Shown here: positions 1 to 7,057 of the stretch, piece after piece | Numbering within the stretch: the first letter of the stretch is position 1 | Layout of the letters: each line of letters opens with the position of its first letter | Assembly: GCA_031548365.1 (NCBI GenBank) | Contig: JAVBRD010000026.1 | Location: forward strand, 1 to 16,606 | Reading direction: 5' to 3' | DNA length: 16,606 nt | Source of the DNA: JAVBRD01 sp031548365 | GTDB taxonomy: Bacteria > Bacillota > Clostridia > Christensenellales > UBA1750 | Program-made: the position numbers and the translations under genes | The notes under the pieces: model-generated | Database searches by the model: none | The model's input: the letters and a program-made list of their open reading frames with translations, nothing else | Told to the model about the DNA's origin: nothing

Positions 1-134
1 GTCTTTAACTCCCCCTTTTCACCAAAAAACCCCGGGGGGGTTTCTCCCCGCGGGTCGTGTTTTTTTTTTCCCCCCACACCCCGGGGCCCGGCCCTCCCGC
101 GTGCCCGCCCGACGCACGGGGCGGTTTCCCGCCA
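1..134. other. Low-confidence left edge, homopolymer-rich
   Basis: This stretch is dominated by runs of G, C, T and A. In Bacillota rpsG normally follows rpsL closely, but no S7 start or N-terminal sequence can be read here on the minus strand. Runs of this kind at both ends of the window suggest sequencing-end errors. A short perfect inverted repeat at 120-133 (GGCGG/CCGCC, loop GAAA on the minus strand) lies just past the rpsL stop. It has no T-tract, so I do not call it a terminator. Confidence 0.55.
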
Positions 135-149
135 AAGATAACCTTGGCT

Positions 150-524
150 TTATTTCTTGGGTCTCTTGGCGCCGTAAAGGGATCGGCCCTGCATACGCTT
201 GGCGACTCCCGCCGCGTCCAACGCGCCGCGGATGATGTGGTAACGGCAGCCAGGCAGATCGCGGACCCTGCCTCCGCGAACAAGCACGACAGAGTGCTCC
301 TGCAAGTTGTGACCGATACCGGGGATGTAGCACGTTCCCTCGGCCAGATTCACAAGACGAACGCGCGCGATCTTGCGAAGCGCTGAGTTCGGCTTCTTGG
401 GCGTCTGGGTCTTGACCAACAGGCAAACACCGCGCTTCTGCGGGTTTTGCTCGAGCAAGGGGGATTTTGAATGCCGAACCTTGGTGGATCGGCCCTGTTT
501 CACGAGTTGATTGATGGTAGGCAC
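150..524 (-). CDS. rpsL: 30S ribosomal protein S12
   Basis: S12 sits at the decoding centre of the 30S subunit and controls tRNA-selection accuracy. The product is 124 residues, the same length as E. coli S12, and aligns position by position through TPKKPNSALRK (41-51), GHNLQEHSVV (71-80) and the DLPG loop (89-92). The start is the GTG at 524: GGAGGAGGT lies 7 nt upstream and the protein then begins MPTINQLV, as in other Bacillota. An in-frame GTG at 533 lies inside that Shine-Dalgarno sequence. Lys43 is kept, but position 88 is Arg (codon 261-263, CGC) instead of the usual Lys. Residues 60-63 read LAEG where E. coli has GFEV. It is downstream of the L7Ae-like gene, separated by 82 nt. Identification is certain; the unusual residues lie near the poorer window edge but inside clean-looking sequence. 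Confidence 0.97.
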   Translation of the reverse strand: MPTINQLVKQGRSTKVRHSKSPLLEQNPQKRGVCLLVKTQTPKKPNSALRKIARVRLVNLAEGTCYIPGIGHNLQEHSVVLVRGGRVRDLPGCRYHIIRGALDAAGVAKRMQGRSLYGAKRPKK

Positions 525-606
525 TTTAGGCACCTCCTCCCGTCAAAGATGGATTATCTGCTCAACCGGTTCGGGCAACCCACCGTTCCGGTAAAACATT
601 CAAAAG

Positions 607-861
607 TTAGTCTGGCCGCCGAAGCAGCCCGGCCGCCGCGGTTTCAACGGCGACGGCGCACATGTGGCCCAATTCGGCCATCGTGCTCACGCGCGTTATG
701 GGCACGGCGCTTCCTCGAAGCGCTTCCACAAGTCCCTCCGTCACACGGCGCTCTGCGTCACTGGCCAAGTACACATGCTCAATGCGTCCCTCCGCCAATG
801 CGCGGGTCACTTGCCTGACCCCCACGACGCGTCCGGCGTGCTCGCGAAGCCGATCTGACAC
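607..861 (-). CDS. ybxF: L7Ae-family ribosome-associated protein (YbxF-like)
   Basis: This is a small bacterial member of the L7Ae/L30e/S12e/Gadd45 family, whose members bind kink-turn RNA. In Bacillota it is typically encoded just before rpsL. The 84-residue product has the family pattern: VTRALAEGRIEHVYLASDA in the first half, then a hydrophobic strand and STMAELGHMC in the second half. The start is the GTG at 861, because AGGGGG ends 7 nt upstream. The in-frame GTG at 865-867 is only 1 nt from that Shine-Dalgarno sequence. A good sigma-A promoter lies about 40 nt upstream. It is probably cotranscribed with rpsL. The lineage usually has rpoC upstream, but here dnaX is the upstream neighbour. 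Confidence 0.9.
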   Translation of the reverse strand: MSDRLREHAGRVVGVRQVTRALAEGRIEHVYLASDAERRVTEGLVEALRGSAVPITRVSTMAELGHMCAVAVETAAAGLLRRPD

Positions 862-902
862 GCTCACGCCCCCTTTTATTCTAAACAGGCGCGCAGTTAG
901 AT

Positions 903-931
903 ATTATAGTGGTTCTCACCCGAAAAGTCAA
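903..931 (-). promoter_or_regulatory. Sigma-A promoter for the L7Ae-rpsL operon
   Basis: On the minus strand, TTGACT (926-931) is followed by a 17-nt spacer and a perfect TATAAT (903-908). The predicted start near 895 leaves a leader of about 30 nt before the GTG at 861. It is one of the best promoter matches in the window and starts a new transcript after dnaX. Confidence 0.85.
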
Positions 932-1012
932 CCGCACACGAAAATTAACTTTGATTCGCCATGTGGATCGGATAAAGCCTCAGCACGCATACCGCATCGC
1001 AGCACCAGCGCG

Positions 1013-2653
1013 CTACTCGACTTCCATGCCGTCATCGCTGACGATATCGCGCCCAAACATTTCAACCGCAGTCGTAAACAGTTCCTTAGACACATCAGCG
1101 CGTTCAGCCGGCTTTAGCGCTCCCGCGCCGGCCTGCACGATGTTCACGCGCAGCGGTTTCCCAGCCACACGAGCGGCGATGGCGTGAATCTGCGCGTTTT
1201 TATCGGGTTTGACCAGTGCGTTATAATTGGAAGCAGGCGCTTCGACCGTCAGCTCGTCATTTGTCATCGCCACGGCGGTCGATCCGCGCAAAATCATGTA
1301 GATGAGCATGCCGTGCTCCGCCTTGAGCGCGTCCACAATGTCCTTCCACATCGCCGCGGCGTTCTGCGGCTTTGATACTTCCGCTCCCTGCTCGAGCGGT
1401 TTCTTGGGTGCAGGCGGCTTGGTGGACACGGATCGCACAGTATACTCGGCTGCCTTTTCCGCGGACACCACTTGGGATGGCATCGTTTTCCAGTTTTCGA
1501 TCTTCTTTTCCAGCGCTTCAACACGGGAAAACAGCGCTTCGGCACGCCCGTCGCTCTCGGGATGACAGGCACGCAGCGCGCACAGCTCGGCGGTCAACCG
1601 CGGCGACGCGGAATATTTGAGCTGCGCCTCAGCCTCGTTCATGAGCGTCATCAGGTACAACAGACGCTCAGGCGTGGTTTTCCTTGCCTGATCGCCGTAC
1701 GACGCGGCATCCTCGGCCGTGACCTCAAGGAGCGCTGACGAGTCCGGAACGGCCAGCGTCACGAGCAGCGCGCGCACGTGCATCGCCGCGTCACGAAGGA
1801 ATACGCCGATATCCGCACCGCCGCGCACGGCTTCGTCGATGGCCGCGAGCGCTGCATCCGGACTCATGGCGATCAGCGCGTCAATCAGCGCATATACCGC
1901 TCTTTGATCGGCTGCTCCGATCATCTCGCGCGCGTCGGCGATCGTGATACGTCCTGGCACAAAGGAAAGCGCTGTCTCAAGCAGATTGAGAGCGTCTCTC
2001 ATTCCGCCCTCAGCCGCGCGCGCCATGACGACGAGCGCATCCTCGTCAGCGTCGCGGCCGCGCGTGACAAGCGCGCACTTCATCTGCCTGACAAGGCCTT
2101 CAACGGTCATGCGCCTGAAATCAAACCGCTGGCAGCGCGAAAGCACGGTCGCCGGAAGCTTCTGCGGCTCGGTGGTCGCCAAAATAAATACCGCGTGCGC
2201 GGGCGGCTCCTCCAGCGTCTTGAGCAGAGCGTTGAACGCCCCCGTGGACAGCATGTGCACTTCGTCGATGATGTAAACGCGGTACCGTCCGTGTGACGGG
2301 GGGTACTTGACCTTCTCGCGCAAATCGCGAATCTGGTCGACGCTGTTGTTGGATGCCGCGTCAATCTCCACGACGTCCATATTTTCGCTCTGAAGCGCCG
2401 CACACGCGGGACAGCGCCCGCAGGCGTCGCCATCCGCGGGCGTTTCGCAGTTGATCGCGCGGGCGAGAATGCGCGCAATGGTCGTTTTCCCTATGCCGCG
2501 GCTCCCCGACAACAGGTACGCATGTGATATTCGCCCTGTCTTCACCTGATTTCTAAGCGTCGTGACGATCGCGTCCTGCTCCCTGACCTCGTCGAAACGA
2601 GCCGGTCGCATCGCGCGATTGAGCGCCAAAGGCGCATCCTGTCCACGCTGCAC
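1013..2653 (-). CDS. dnaX: DNA polymerase III subunit gamma/tau
   Basis: This is the ATPase subunit of the replicative clamp loader, which opens and loads the beta clamp. The 546-residue product shows the Walker A loop GSRGIGKTT (50-58), the zinc cysteines C69, C78, C81 and C84, Walker B IIDEVH (128-133), the sensor segment LATTEP (159-163) and the arginine finger SRC (R173). A helical collar domain and a less conserved C-terminal tau-like region follow. The start is the GTG at 2653: GAGGTGAT lies about 5 nt upstream and the conserved RAMRPARFDEV begins at residue 13. The open frame extends upstream to 2866, but those 71 residues do not resemble DnaX and contain the promoter. I saw no convincing frameshift site for a separate gamma form. 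The yaaK and recR genes that often follow dnaX in Bacillota are absent. Confidence 0.95.
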   Translation of the reverse strand: MQRGQDAPLALNRAMRPARFDEVREQDAIVTTLRNQVKTGRISHAYLLSGSRGIGKTTIARILARAINCETPADGDACGRCPACAALQSENMDVVEIDAASNNSVDQIRDLREKVKYPPSHGRYRVYIIDEVHMLSTGAFNALLKTLEEPPAHAVFILATTEPQKLPATVLSRCQRFDFRRMTVEGLVRQMKCALVTRGRDADEDALVVMARAAEGGMRDALNLLETALSFVPGRITIADAREMIGAADQRAVYALIDALIAMSPDAALAAIDEAVRGGADIGVFLRDAAMHVRALLVTLAVPDSSALLEVTAEDAASYGDQARKTTPERLLYLMTLMNEAEAQLKYSASPRLTAELCALRACHPESDGRAEALFSRVEALEKKIENWKTMPSQVVSAEKAAEYTVRSVSTKPPAPKKPLEQGAEVSKPQNAAAMWKDIVDALKAEHGMLIYMILRGSTAVAMTNDELTVEAPASNYNALVKPDKNAQIHAIAARVAGKPLRVNIVQAGAGALKPAERADVSKELFTTAVEMFGRDIVSDDGMEVE

Positions 2654-2671
2654 CGCTATCACCTCATCAAC

Positions 2672-2700
2672 ATTCTTATCTCCCGGCGCGTTTCTGTCAA
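2672..2700 (-). promoter_or_regulatory. Promoter for dnaX
   Basis: A perfect -35 TTGACA (2695-2700), a 17-nt spacer and a -10 AAGAAT (2672-2677, 4 of 6 matches) read on the minus strand. The predicted transcript start lies only about 10-15 nt before the Shine-Dalgarno region of the GTG at 2653. This supports the shorter dnaX start. Confidence 0.65.
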
Positions 2701-2927
2701 GTGCCCGCGTACTCCAATGTGAAATAAACGCATGCTTCATGCATGAGGACACATCTCGATCAGACCAGTGCTTGAACACAGCAAGAAACCCGTTTCCGGC
2801 CCCACGCTCTCCGCCCTTCTCGCGCTTTTTCCCGCCAGCCACCGGGCTTATGCCGGACATAGCCACCTGTCGCCGAGAACGTGAGTTTTTCGTGCCATAT
2901 CAGCAGGTTTCTTGCCACCGAAAGCGA

Positions 2928-2956
2928 TTGACCTTAAGGCGAGTTGCGCATAGAAT
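2928..2956 (+). promoter_or_regulatory. Promoter for the TPR gene
   Basis: TTGACC (2928-2933), a 17-nt spacer and TAGAAT (2951-2956) make a strong sigma-A-type promoter. The expected start is about 7 nt past the -10, which falls on the ATG at 2963. Confidence 0.8.
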
Positions 2957-2962
2957 ACAACC

Positions 2963-3025
2963 ATGAAACACACACCACGCAAGACTCGTATTACGCCAAA
3001 CACTCACGTCACTGACCGGAGGTGA
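2963..3025 (+). CDS. Possible leaderless 20-residue leader peptide
   Basis: An ATG lies where the promoter at 2928-2956 should start transcription. It opens a 20-codon frame (MKHTPRKTRITPNTHVTDRR) rich in Lys, Arg, His and Thr. The TGA stop (3023-3025) lies at the end of the GGAGGTGA Shine-Dalgarno sequence of the downstream gene. If translated, ribosomes would run over the ribosome binding site of the TPR gene, giving coupling or occlusion. There is no independent coding evidence and so short a frame can arise by chance. Confidence 0.3.
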   Translation: MKHTPRKTRITPNTHVTDRR

Positions 3026-3030
3026 AGAGC

Positions 3031-4728
3031 ATGTCGGAAAAACGCGCCGGACGCGCGCGAATCTTAGAATTTAACCAGCCTGGTCGTTTTTTTCATAAGC
3101 GCGCGCAACGGCAAATCGACCAGTATAAGTTTCTTGACGCCCTCTCCTCCCTTCGGCTCGCGACGCAGCGTGAACCCGAAGAAGCCGAATACCTGATGGA
3201 CATGGCGGAGATTTACACGGAGATGTGCCTTTATGGCGAATCCAATCAGATTCTCTTTGAACTGATGGGAAAAGGGGTGCCCCTCAGCGAGTGCTACTTT
3301 GGCTTGGGCTGCAACTTCATGGGCATGTCGGAACTGAACAAAGCGCGCGACAGTTTCCAGACGTACCTCGACCTCGATCCGTCCGGCGAGTACGCTGAGG
3401 AAGCCTTCGAACTGCTGGACATGCTTGACGACGACTCGGATGGCGACCCCTCCGAGGGTGAGGCGGCCAAGCACGCAGCGCGCGGAAGGCGTTTTCTGGA
3501 CGCGGGCGAGTATGAGCAGGCGGCAATGCACCTTGAGAGATCATTGACGCTGGACGCGTCCAATGTCGCGGTGCGCAACAACTACGCGCTCGCGCTGAGC
3601 TGCCTGAAGCGCCGCAAAGATGCCTTCAAGCAAACGAAGCAGGTTCTCGAGGAGTCGCCTGACGACGTCTTTGCCAATTGCAACATGGCGATTCACCTGC
3701 ACGAAGACGGGCACGATGAAGCGGCCGCGGAGATCGTGCGCAAGTTGACCGAGCTGGAGCCCTACAGCTTTGAAGACATGAGCAAACTGTGCATGACGCT
3801 TTCCGAGCTTGGTATCACCGAGCGTGCGCTTCAGCTCGCGCGCGACATCGAACAAATTCAGCCCTACGACAAAAAAACGCTCCATCATCTGGCGGCTCTC
3901 CTTTACAACCGCGGCGACCGCGAAGCGGCTACGCGGCTTTGGCAGCGCATCGTCAGACTGGACCCGGAGAATACCGTCGCGCCCTACTACATCACGCTCG
4001 CGCGAAGCGCCGCAACGCTCGAAGCTCAGCCGCAATGCGTCTCCTGGCATTTTCAGGTGCCGCACCGCGAGATGCTCAGGCGCATCCGTCTCATCAATAA
4101 ATACGCGCGCGAAGGTATTTCTACCCTCACTGACAAATGGGGAGCCGACGCAGAGTTCCGCGGCCTGATCTGCTGGGGTCTTGAGCTCACCGACAGCGGC
4201 ATACGCCGCGCGCTTTACCATCTGGTTTCCGTGTTCAGAAACGCGGCGTCTCAGAAAATCCTTCGTGCCGCGCTGACAAGGTCGAGCGAAACCGACGAAA
4301 ACAAGCGGGAGATCCTGGGCATGCTCAAGCAGATGGAGGCTCCGGAACCGTACATCGCGCTCTTGGACGGCGCGATTGTTGAGGTGCGCGTCAACGTGCT
4401 CGGAACACTCCAGCGCAAACTCCCCCCCGGCTTTGAGCACATCCTCCATCAAACAGCGCACATCCTCCCGCAGCGCCACGCAGAACCAATCGTCCAGGAG
4501 GCGGTGCGGCTGTGGGCGGCGTTCACCTCGGCCCGCCAGGACAATTTGCCCATTATCCGCAAGCCTGAGGTATGGAATGCCGCACTGGAGTACGCCGCGC
4601 TCACACGCGAAGGCGAAAACGTGAGCTCCGCCGAAATCGCTCGGCTTTGGGGCGTTGACCCGCGCTCCGTCAGGGTTCGCGCACATGACATCCTGAGCGT
4701 GTCCGCGCACCCCGAGCACGGATCCTGA
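3031..4728 (+). CDS. Tetratricopeptide-repeat protein with C-terminal HTH
   Basis: The 565-residue soluble protein has no signal peptide or membrane segment. TPR-like helical pairs occupy roughly residues 27-125, 147-240 and 280-325, with typical spacing such as FLDALSSLRLATQREPEEAEY and FLDAGEYEQAAMHLERSL. A very acidic linker (DDDSDGDPSEGE) lies near 133-144. Residues 330-520 are alpha-helical without a recognised domain. Residues 533-551 (SSAEIARLWGVDPRSVRVR) look like a helix-turn-helix. TPRs mediate protein contacts, so a scaffold or regulator that also touches DNA is a reasonable inference. The start is the ATG at 3031, with GGAGGTGA 5 nt upstream; an in-frame GTG at 3022 lies inside that site. 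It has its own promoter and precedes the MCP gene by 128 nt. The specific function is unknown. Confidence 0.85.
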   Translation: MSEKRAGRARILEFNQPGRFFHKRAQRQIDQYKFLDALSSLRLATQREPEEAEYLMDMAEIYTEMCLYGESNQILFELMGKGVPLSECYFGLGCNFMGMSELNKARDSFQTYLDLDPSGEYAEEAFELLDMLDDDSDGDPSEGEAAKHAARGRRFLDAGEYEQAAMHLERSLTLDASNVAVRNNYALALSCLKRRKDAFKQTKQVLEESPDDVFANCNMAIHLHEDGHDEAAAEIVRKLTELEPYSFEDMSKLCMTLSELGITERALQLARDIEQIQPYDKKTLHHLAALLYNRGDREAATRLWQRIVRLDPENTVAPYYITLARSAATLEAQPQCVSWHFQVPHREMLRRIRLINKYAREGISTLTDKWGADAEFRGLICWGLELTDSGIRRALYHLVSVFRNAASQKILRAALTRSSETDENKREILGMLKQMEAPEPYIALLDGAIVEVRVNVLGTLQRKLPPGFEHILHQTAHILPQRHAEPIVQEAVRLWAAFTSARQDNLPIIRKPEVWNAALEYAALTREGENVSSAEIARLWGVDPRSVRVRAHDILSVSAHPEHGS

Positions 4729-4779
4729 GCATATCCACGCGAAAAAAGGCAAATTTGGTCAAACCGTTCATAGTTCATC

Positions 4780-4808
4780 TTGCATTCTTACTGTCATCAC
4801 CCTATAAT
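4780..4808 (+). promoter_or_regulatory. Promoter for the MCP gene
   Basis: A perfect TATAAT (4803-4808) lies 17 nt after TTGCAT (4780-4785), a weak -35 with 3 of 6 matches. The expected start near 4815 gives a leader of about 40 nt. Confidence 0.6.
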
Positions 4809-4856
4809 TGCATTTGATCACGATTTCACTCACATATGAGAGGGGCCCTAAATGGC

Positions 4857-7010
4857 ATGCTCAACAACATGAAAGTCGGCATGAAAATCGCACTGGGTTT
4901 CGCACTTGTCCTCGTCATCATCGTGGCAATGGCGCTGACCACGATCATCTCCGCCACAGGCGTTCAGAACAACACCGCCACAACCAAAGTGTACTCCGAC
5001 TTTCAGGATGCGCTCCTCAATTATCGTTCAGTTCTCTTCAACGCCCGCATCAGCGCGGTCGGCTACCAAGCCGGCTACAACGACGCCGATTACCTGCAAG
5101 CAATCGATCACCTCAGGGGATCGGATGCGGCGATACAAAAGATCACGGCCCAAATAAACGCGCACCCTGAGCTTGCGCGCTTCTCAGCGCCTATGGCCAC
5201 CGTGACCAAGCTGGATGCCCAATACGAGCAGGAGCTGACCTCCTTCCGCGATCTGGAGGCGCTTGTTCTGCGTAACAAAACAGACGTCCTCACGGATCTG
5301 GCTTCTTTGGTTGAACAGATCAAGAACATGGAGGCATTCTTCAGGGACGACTTTAACGCCAAATCCAAAGGCGTTCTCGACGCCGCGACCGCTGAAGCGC
5401 TCAGATCGCGGCAGAGCAAAGTTTTCGCAATGCAGGCGGAGGCAAACGCCGCAATGACTTTGTTCGACCCCATCATCTACAATCGCAATCTCTCGAACCT
5501 CGATACGGCCTTCGCGGCGGTTGCCGAGCTCGACAAAAAACTCATTGCTTCGCGCGACGCGTCAACCGACCAGACCGTGATCGGATACTGCAACGCCTAT
5601 CTCGAGGCGAGCACACGCGCAGCCGGCAGCATCATTCAAATGACCGACAACATTGCAAAAATGGAAGCGCTCAAAAGCGATCTCCGCAACACCGCGTCAT
5701 CCGTGCTCAATGAGATCAGCGCTCAATGTACCGACATAGAGGGTACGATGACCAACAGCATCAACACCGTCAGCTCTTCGACGCACAGCCTGCTCATCAC
5801 GGCGATTATCCTCGCAGTCGCCGCCGTGATCTTCTCCGTGGTCATCGCCTTTGTCATCATGCGCAGCATCACCAAACCTGTGGCTCAGATGGTGGACGCC
5901 GCCAATAAGATTGCCAGGGACGGCGATGTCACGCTCCACGTCAACGTCAACTCCAAAGACGAGCTGGGCGAGCTCGCCTTATCGCTCAATCACATGATCG
6001 CTGCGGTCAAGATGCAGGCCGATTCTCTCGCGCGCCTCTCCAGCGGCGACCTGAGTTTTGAGGTCGATGTACGCTCCCAAAGCGATCTGATCAATGCAAG
6101 CCTGAACGAACTTTTGGACAACATGAACAGCGTCTTCTCCGAGATCAACAACTCCTCCGAGAGCGTGTCGCAGGGCGCGCGACAAGTCTCGGGCGGCGCG
6201 CAGGGGCTCGCGCAGGGCGCAACTGAGCAAGCCGCGTCAGTCGAAGAGCTTGCTTCCTCCATGGCCGAAGTCGCCGCTCAGACCAAAACGAGCGCGGACA
6301 ACGCCAACACCGCCAGCATGCTCGCGCTCGAAGCCGCCGACCTCATGGGCAAAAGCATTGAGAGCATGAACCTCATGCTTGCCGCAATGGCCGAGATCAA
6401 CGAAACGTCCTCCAGCATCACCAAGGTCATCAGCGTTATTGATCAAATCGCGTTTCAAACCAACATTCTGGCACTCAACGCCTCTGTTGAGGCGGCACAC
6501 GCGGGCATCCACGGTTCGGGCTTCGCGGTCGTCGCCAACGAAGTGCGCGACCTGGCTGAAAAGAGCTCTCAGGCCGCCAAAGAGACGACGGCCCTCATTG
6601 AGGGCAGCGCACAGAAGGTCTCTGTCGGCACCAAGCTTGCCGAAGACACCAGCCGCAACCTCGAAGCCGTCGCCAAGAGCGCCAAGCGCGTCACCGAGCT
6701 TGTGCAGCTCATCGCGATCAGCAGCAATGAGCAGTCGACCTCCATCGGCCAGATTAACAAGGGTATCGAACAGGTATCGCAAGTCGTGCAGGCCAACTCC
6801 GCCACCGCTCAGCAGAGCGCAGCCGCGTCAGAAGAAATGACCGCTCAGGCGATCACTCTCTCCGAGATGATTTCAAAATTCAAACTGCGCACGGACCCGC
6901 CAGCCCTGAGCGCCGGCTCCCCCCGCCGCGCGTCGCTCCCGCAGACGCACACCGCTCCCGCTCCCGCGCCAAAGGCTTTCGGGAGCGACAACGCTTACGG
7001 CAAGTATTGA
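4857..7010 (+). CDS. Methyl-accepting chemotaxis protein
   Basis: This is a transmembrane chemoreceptor that would signal to a CheA/CheW complex. With the start at 4857 it has 717 residues: TM1 about 10-33, an extracytoplasmic helical domain about 34-310, TM2 about 312-335, a HAMP domain 336-388, a second HAMP-like segment around 393-430, and a cytoplasmic coiled-coil signalling domain about 430-675. The hairpin tip is near 530-565 (QIAFQTNILALNASVEAAHA, then GFAVVANEVRDLAEKSS). The tail is Pro/Ala-rich with no NWETF-type receptor tether. I prefer the ATG at 4857, because MLNNMKVGMKIALGF matches usual MCP N-termini and GAGGGG lies 11 nt upstream. The in-frame ATG at 4836 has no ribosome binding site. 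The ligand cannot be predicted. No che genes are visible in the window. Confidence 0.93.
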   Translation: MLNNMKVGMKIALGFALVLVIIVAMALTTIISATGVQNNTATTKVYSDFQDALLNYRSVLFNARISAVGYQAGYNDADYLQAIDHLRGSDAAIQKITAQINAHPELARFSAPMATVTKLDAQYEQELTSFRDLEALVLRNKTDVLTDLASLVEQIKNMEAFFRDDFNAKSKGVLDAATAEALRSRQSKVFAMQAEANAAMTLFDPIIYNRNLSNLDTAFAAVAELDKKLIASRDASTDQTVIGYCNAYLEASTRAAGSIIQMTDNIAKMEALKSDLRNTASSVLNEISAQCTDIEGTMTNSINTVSSSTHSLLITAIILAVAAVIFSVVIAFVIMRSITKPVAQMVDAANKIARDGDVTLHVNVNSKDELGELALSLNHMIAAVKMQADSLARLSSGDLSFEVDVRSQSDLINASLNELLDNMNSVFSEINNSSESVSQGARQVSGGAQGLAQGATEQAASVEELASSMAEVAAQTKTSADNANTASMLALEAADLMGKSIESMNLMLAAMAEINETSSSITKVISVIDQIAFQTNILALNASVEAAHAGIHGSGFAVVANEVRDLAEKSSQAAKETTALIEGSAQKVSVGTKLAEDTSRNLEAVAKSAKRVTELVQLIAISSNEQSTSIGQINKGIEQVSQVVQANSATAQQSAAASEEMTAQAITLSEMISKFKLRTDPPALSAGSPRRASLPQTHTAPAPAPKAFGSDNAYGKY

Positions 7011-7021
7011 TGAACCACAAA

Positions 7022-7057
7022 CGAACGCCGGGCACATTGCCCGGCGTTCGCATTTTT
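7022..7057 (+). terminator. Rho-independent terminator after the MCP gene
   Basis: A perfect 13-bp stem (cgaacgccgggca / tgcccggcgttcg) with a 3-nt loop is followed closely by TTTTT at 7053-7057. It lies 12 nt past the MCP stop. Because the AbiF-like gene converges and ends at 7056, the same stem may also stop that transcript, although its T-tract on the minus side is poor. Confidence 0.92.

Larger units (their letters stand above)
2654..3030. other. Divergent intergenic region between dnaX and the TPR gene
   Basis: These 377 nt hold the two outward promoters and a possible 20-codon leader ORF next to the TPR gene. A small inverted repeat (GCATG-CTT-CATGC, 2730-2742) sits upstream of the dnaX -35 element and could be an operator. 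I looked for an SRP RNA, which is often found just upstream of dnaX in Bacillota, and did not find its conserved GGAA-loop core on either strand. About 2745-2925 shows nothing I can assign. Confidence 0.6.

Noticed and set aside
1495..1520. Programmed frameshift site in dnaX
   Set aside because: A GGAAAAGAAG stretch is present, but it lacks an A-AAA-AAG-type slippery heptamer with a clear stimulatory stem or an early stop in the shifted frame that I could confirm.
2654..2866. N-terminal extension of DnaX up to 2866
   Set aside because: The 71 extra residues do not resemble DnaX, and the region contains a TTGACA promoter and the AGGTGAT ribosome binding site for the GTG at 2653.
2701..2930. 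SRP (4.5S/scr) RNA upstream of dnaX
   Set aside because: The gene is often found at this place in Bacillota, and CCGGAAA occurs on the minus strand, but the conserved GGAAGG-AGCAG core and a long closing helix are missing.
3541..4752. 403-codon minus-strand frame opposite the TPR gene
   Set aside because: It is a shadow of a clear TPR coding frame, has no recognisable domain, and would be antisense to a gene with its own promoter and ribosome binding site.
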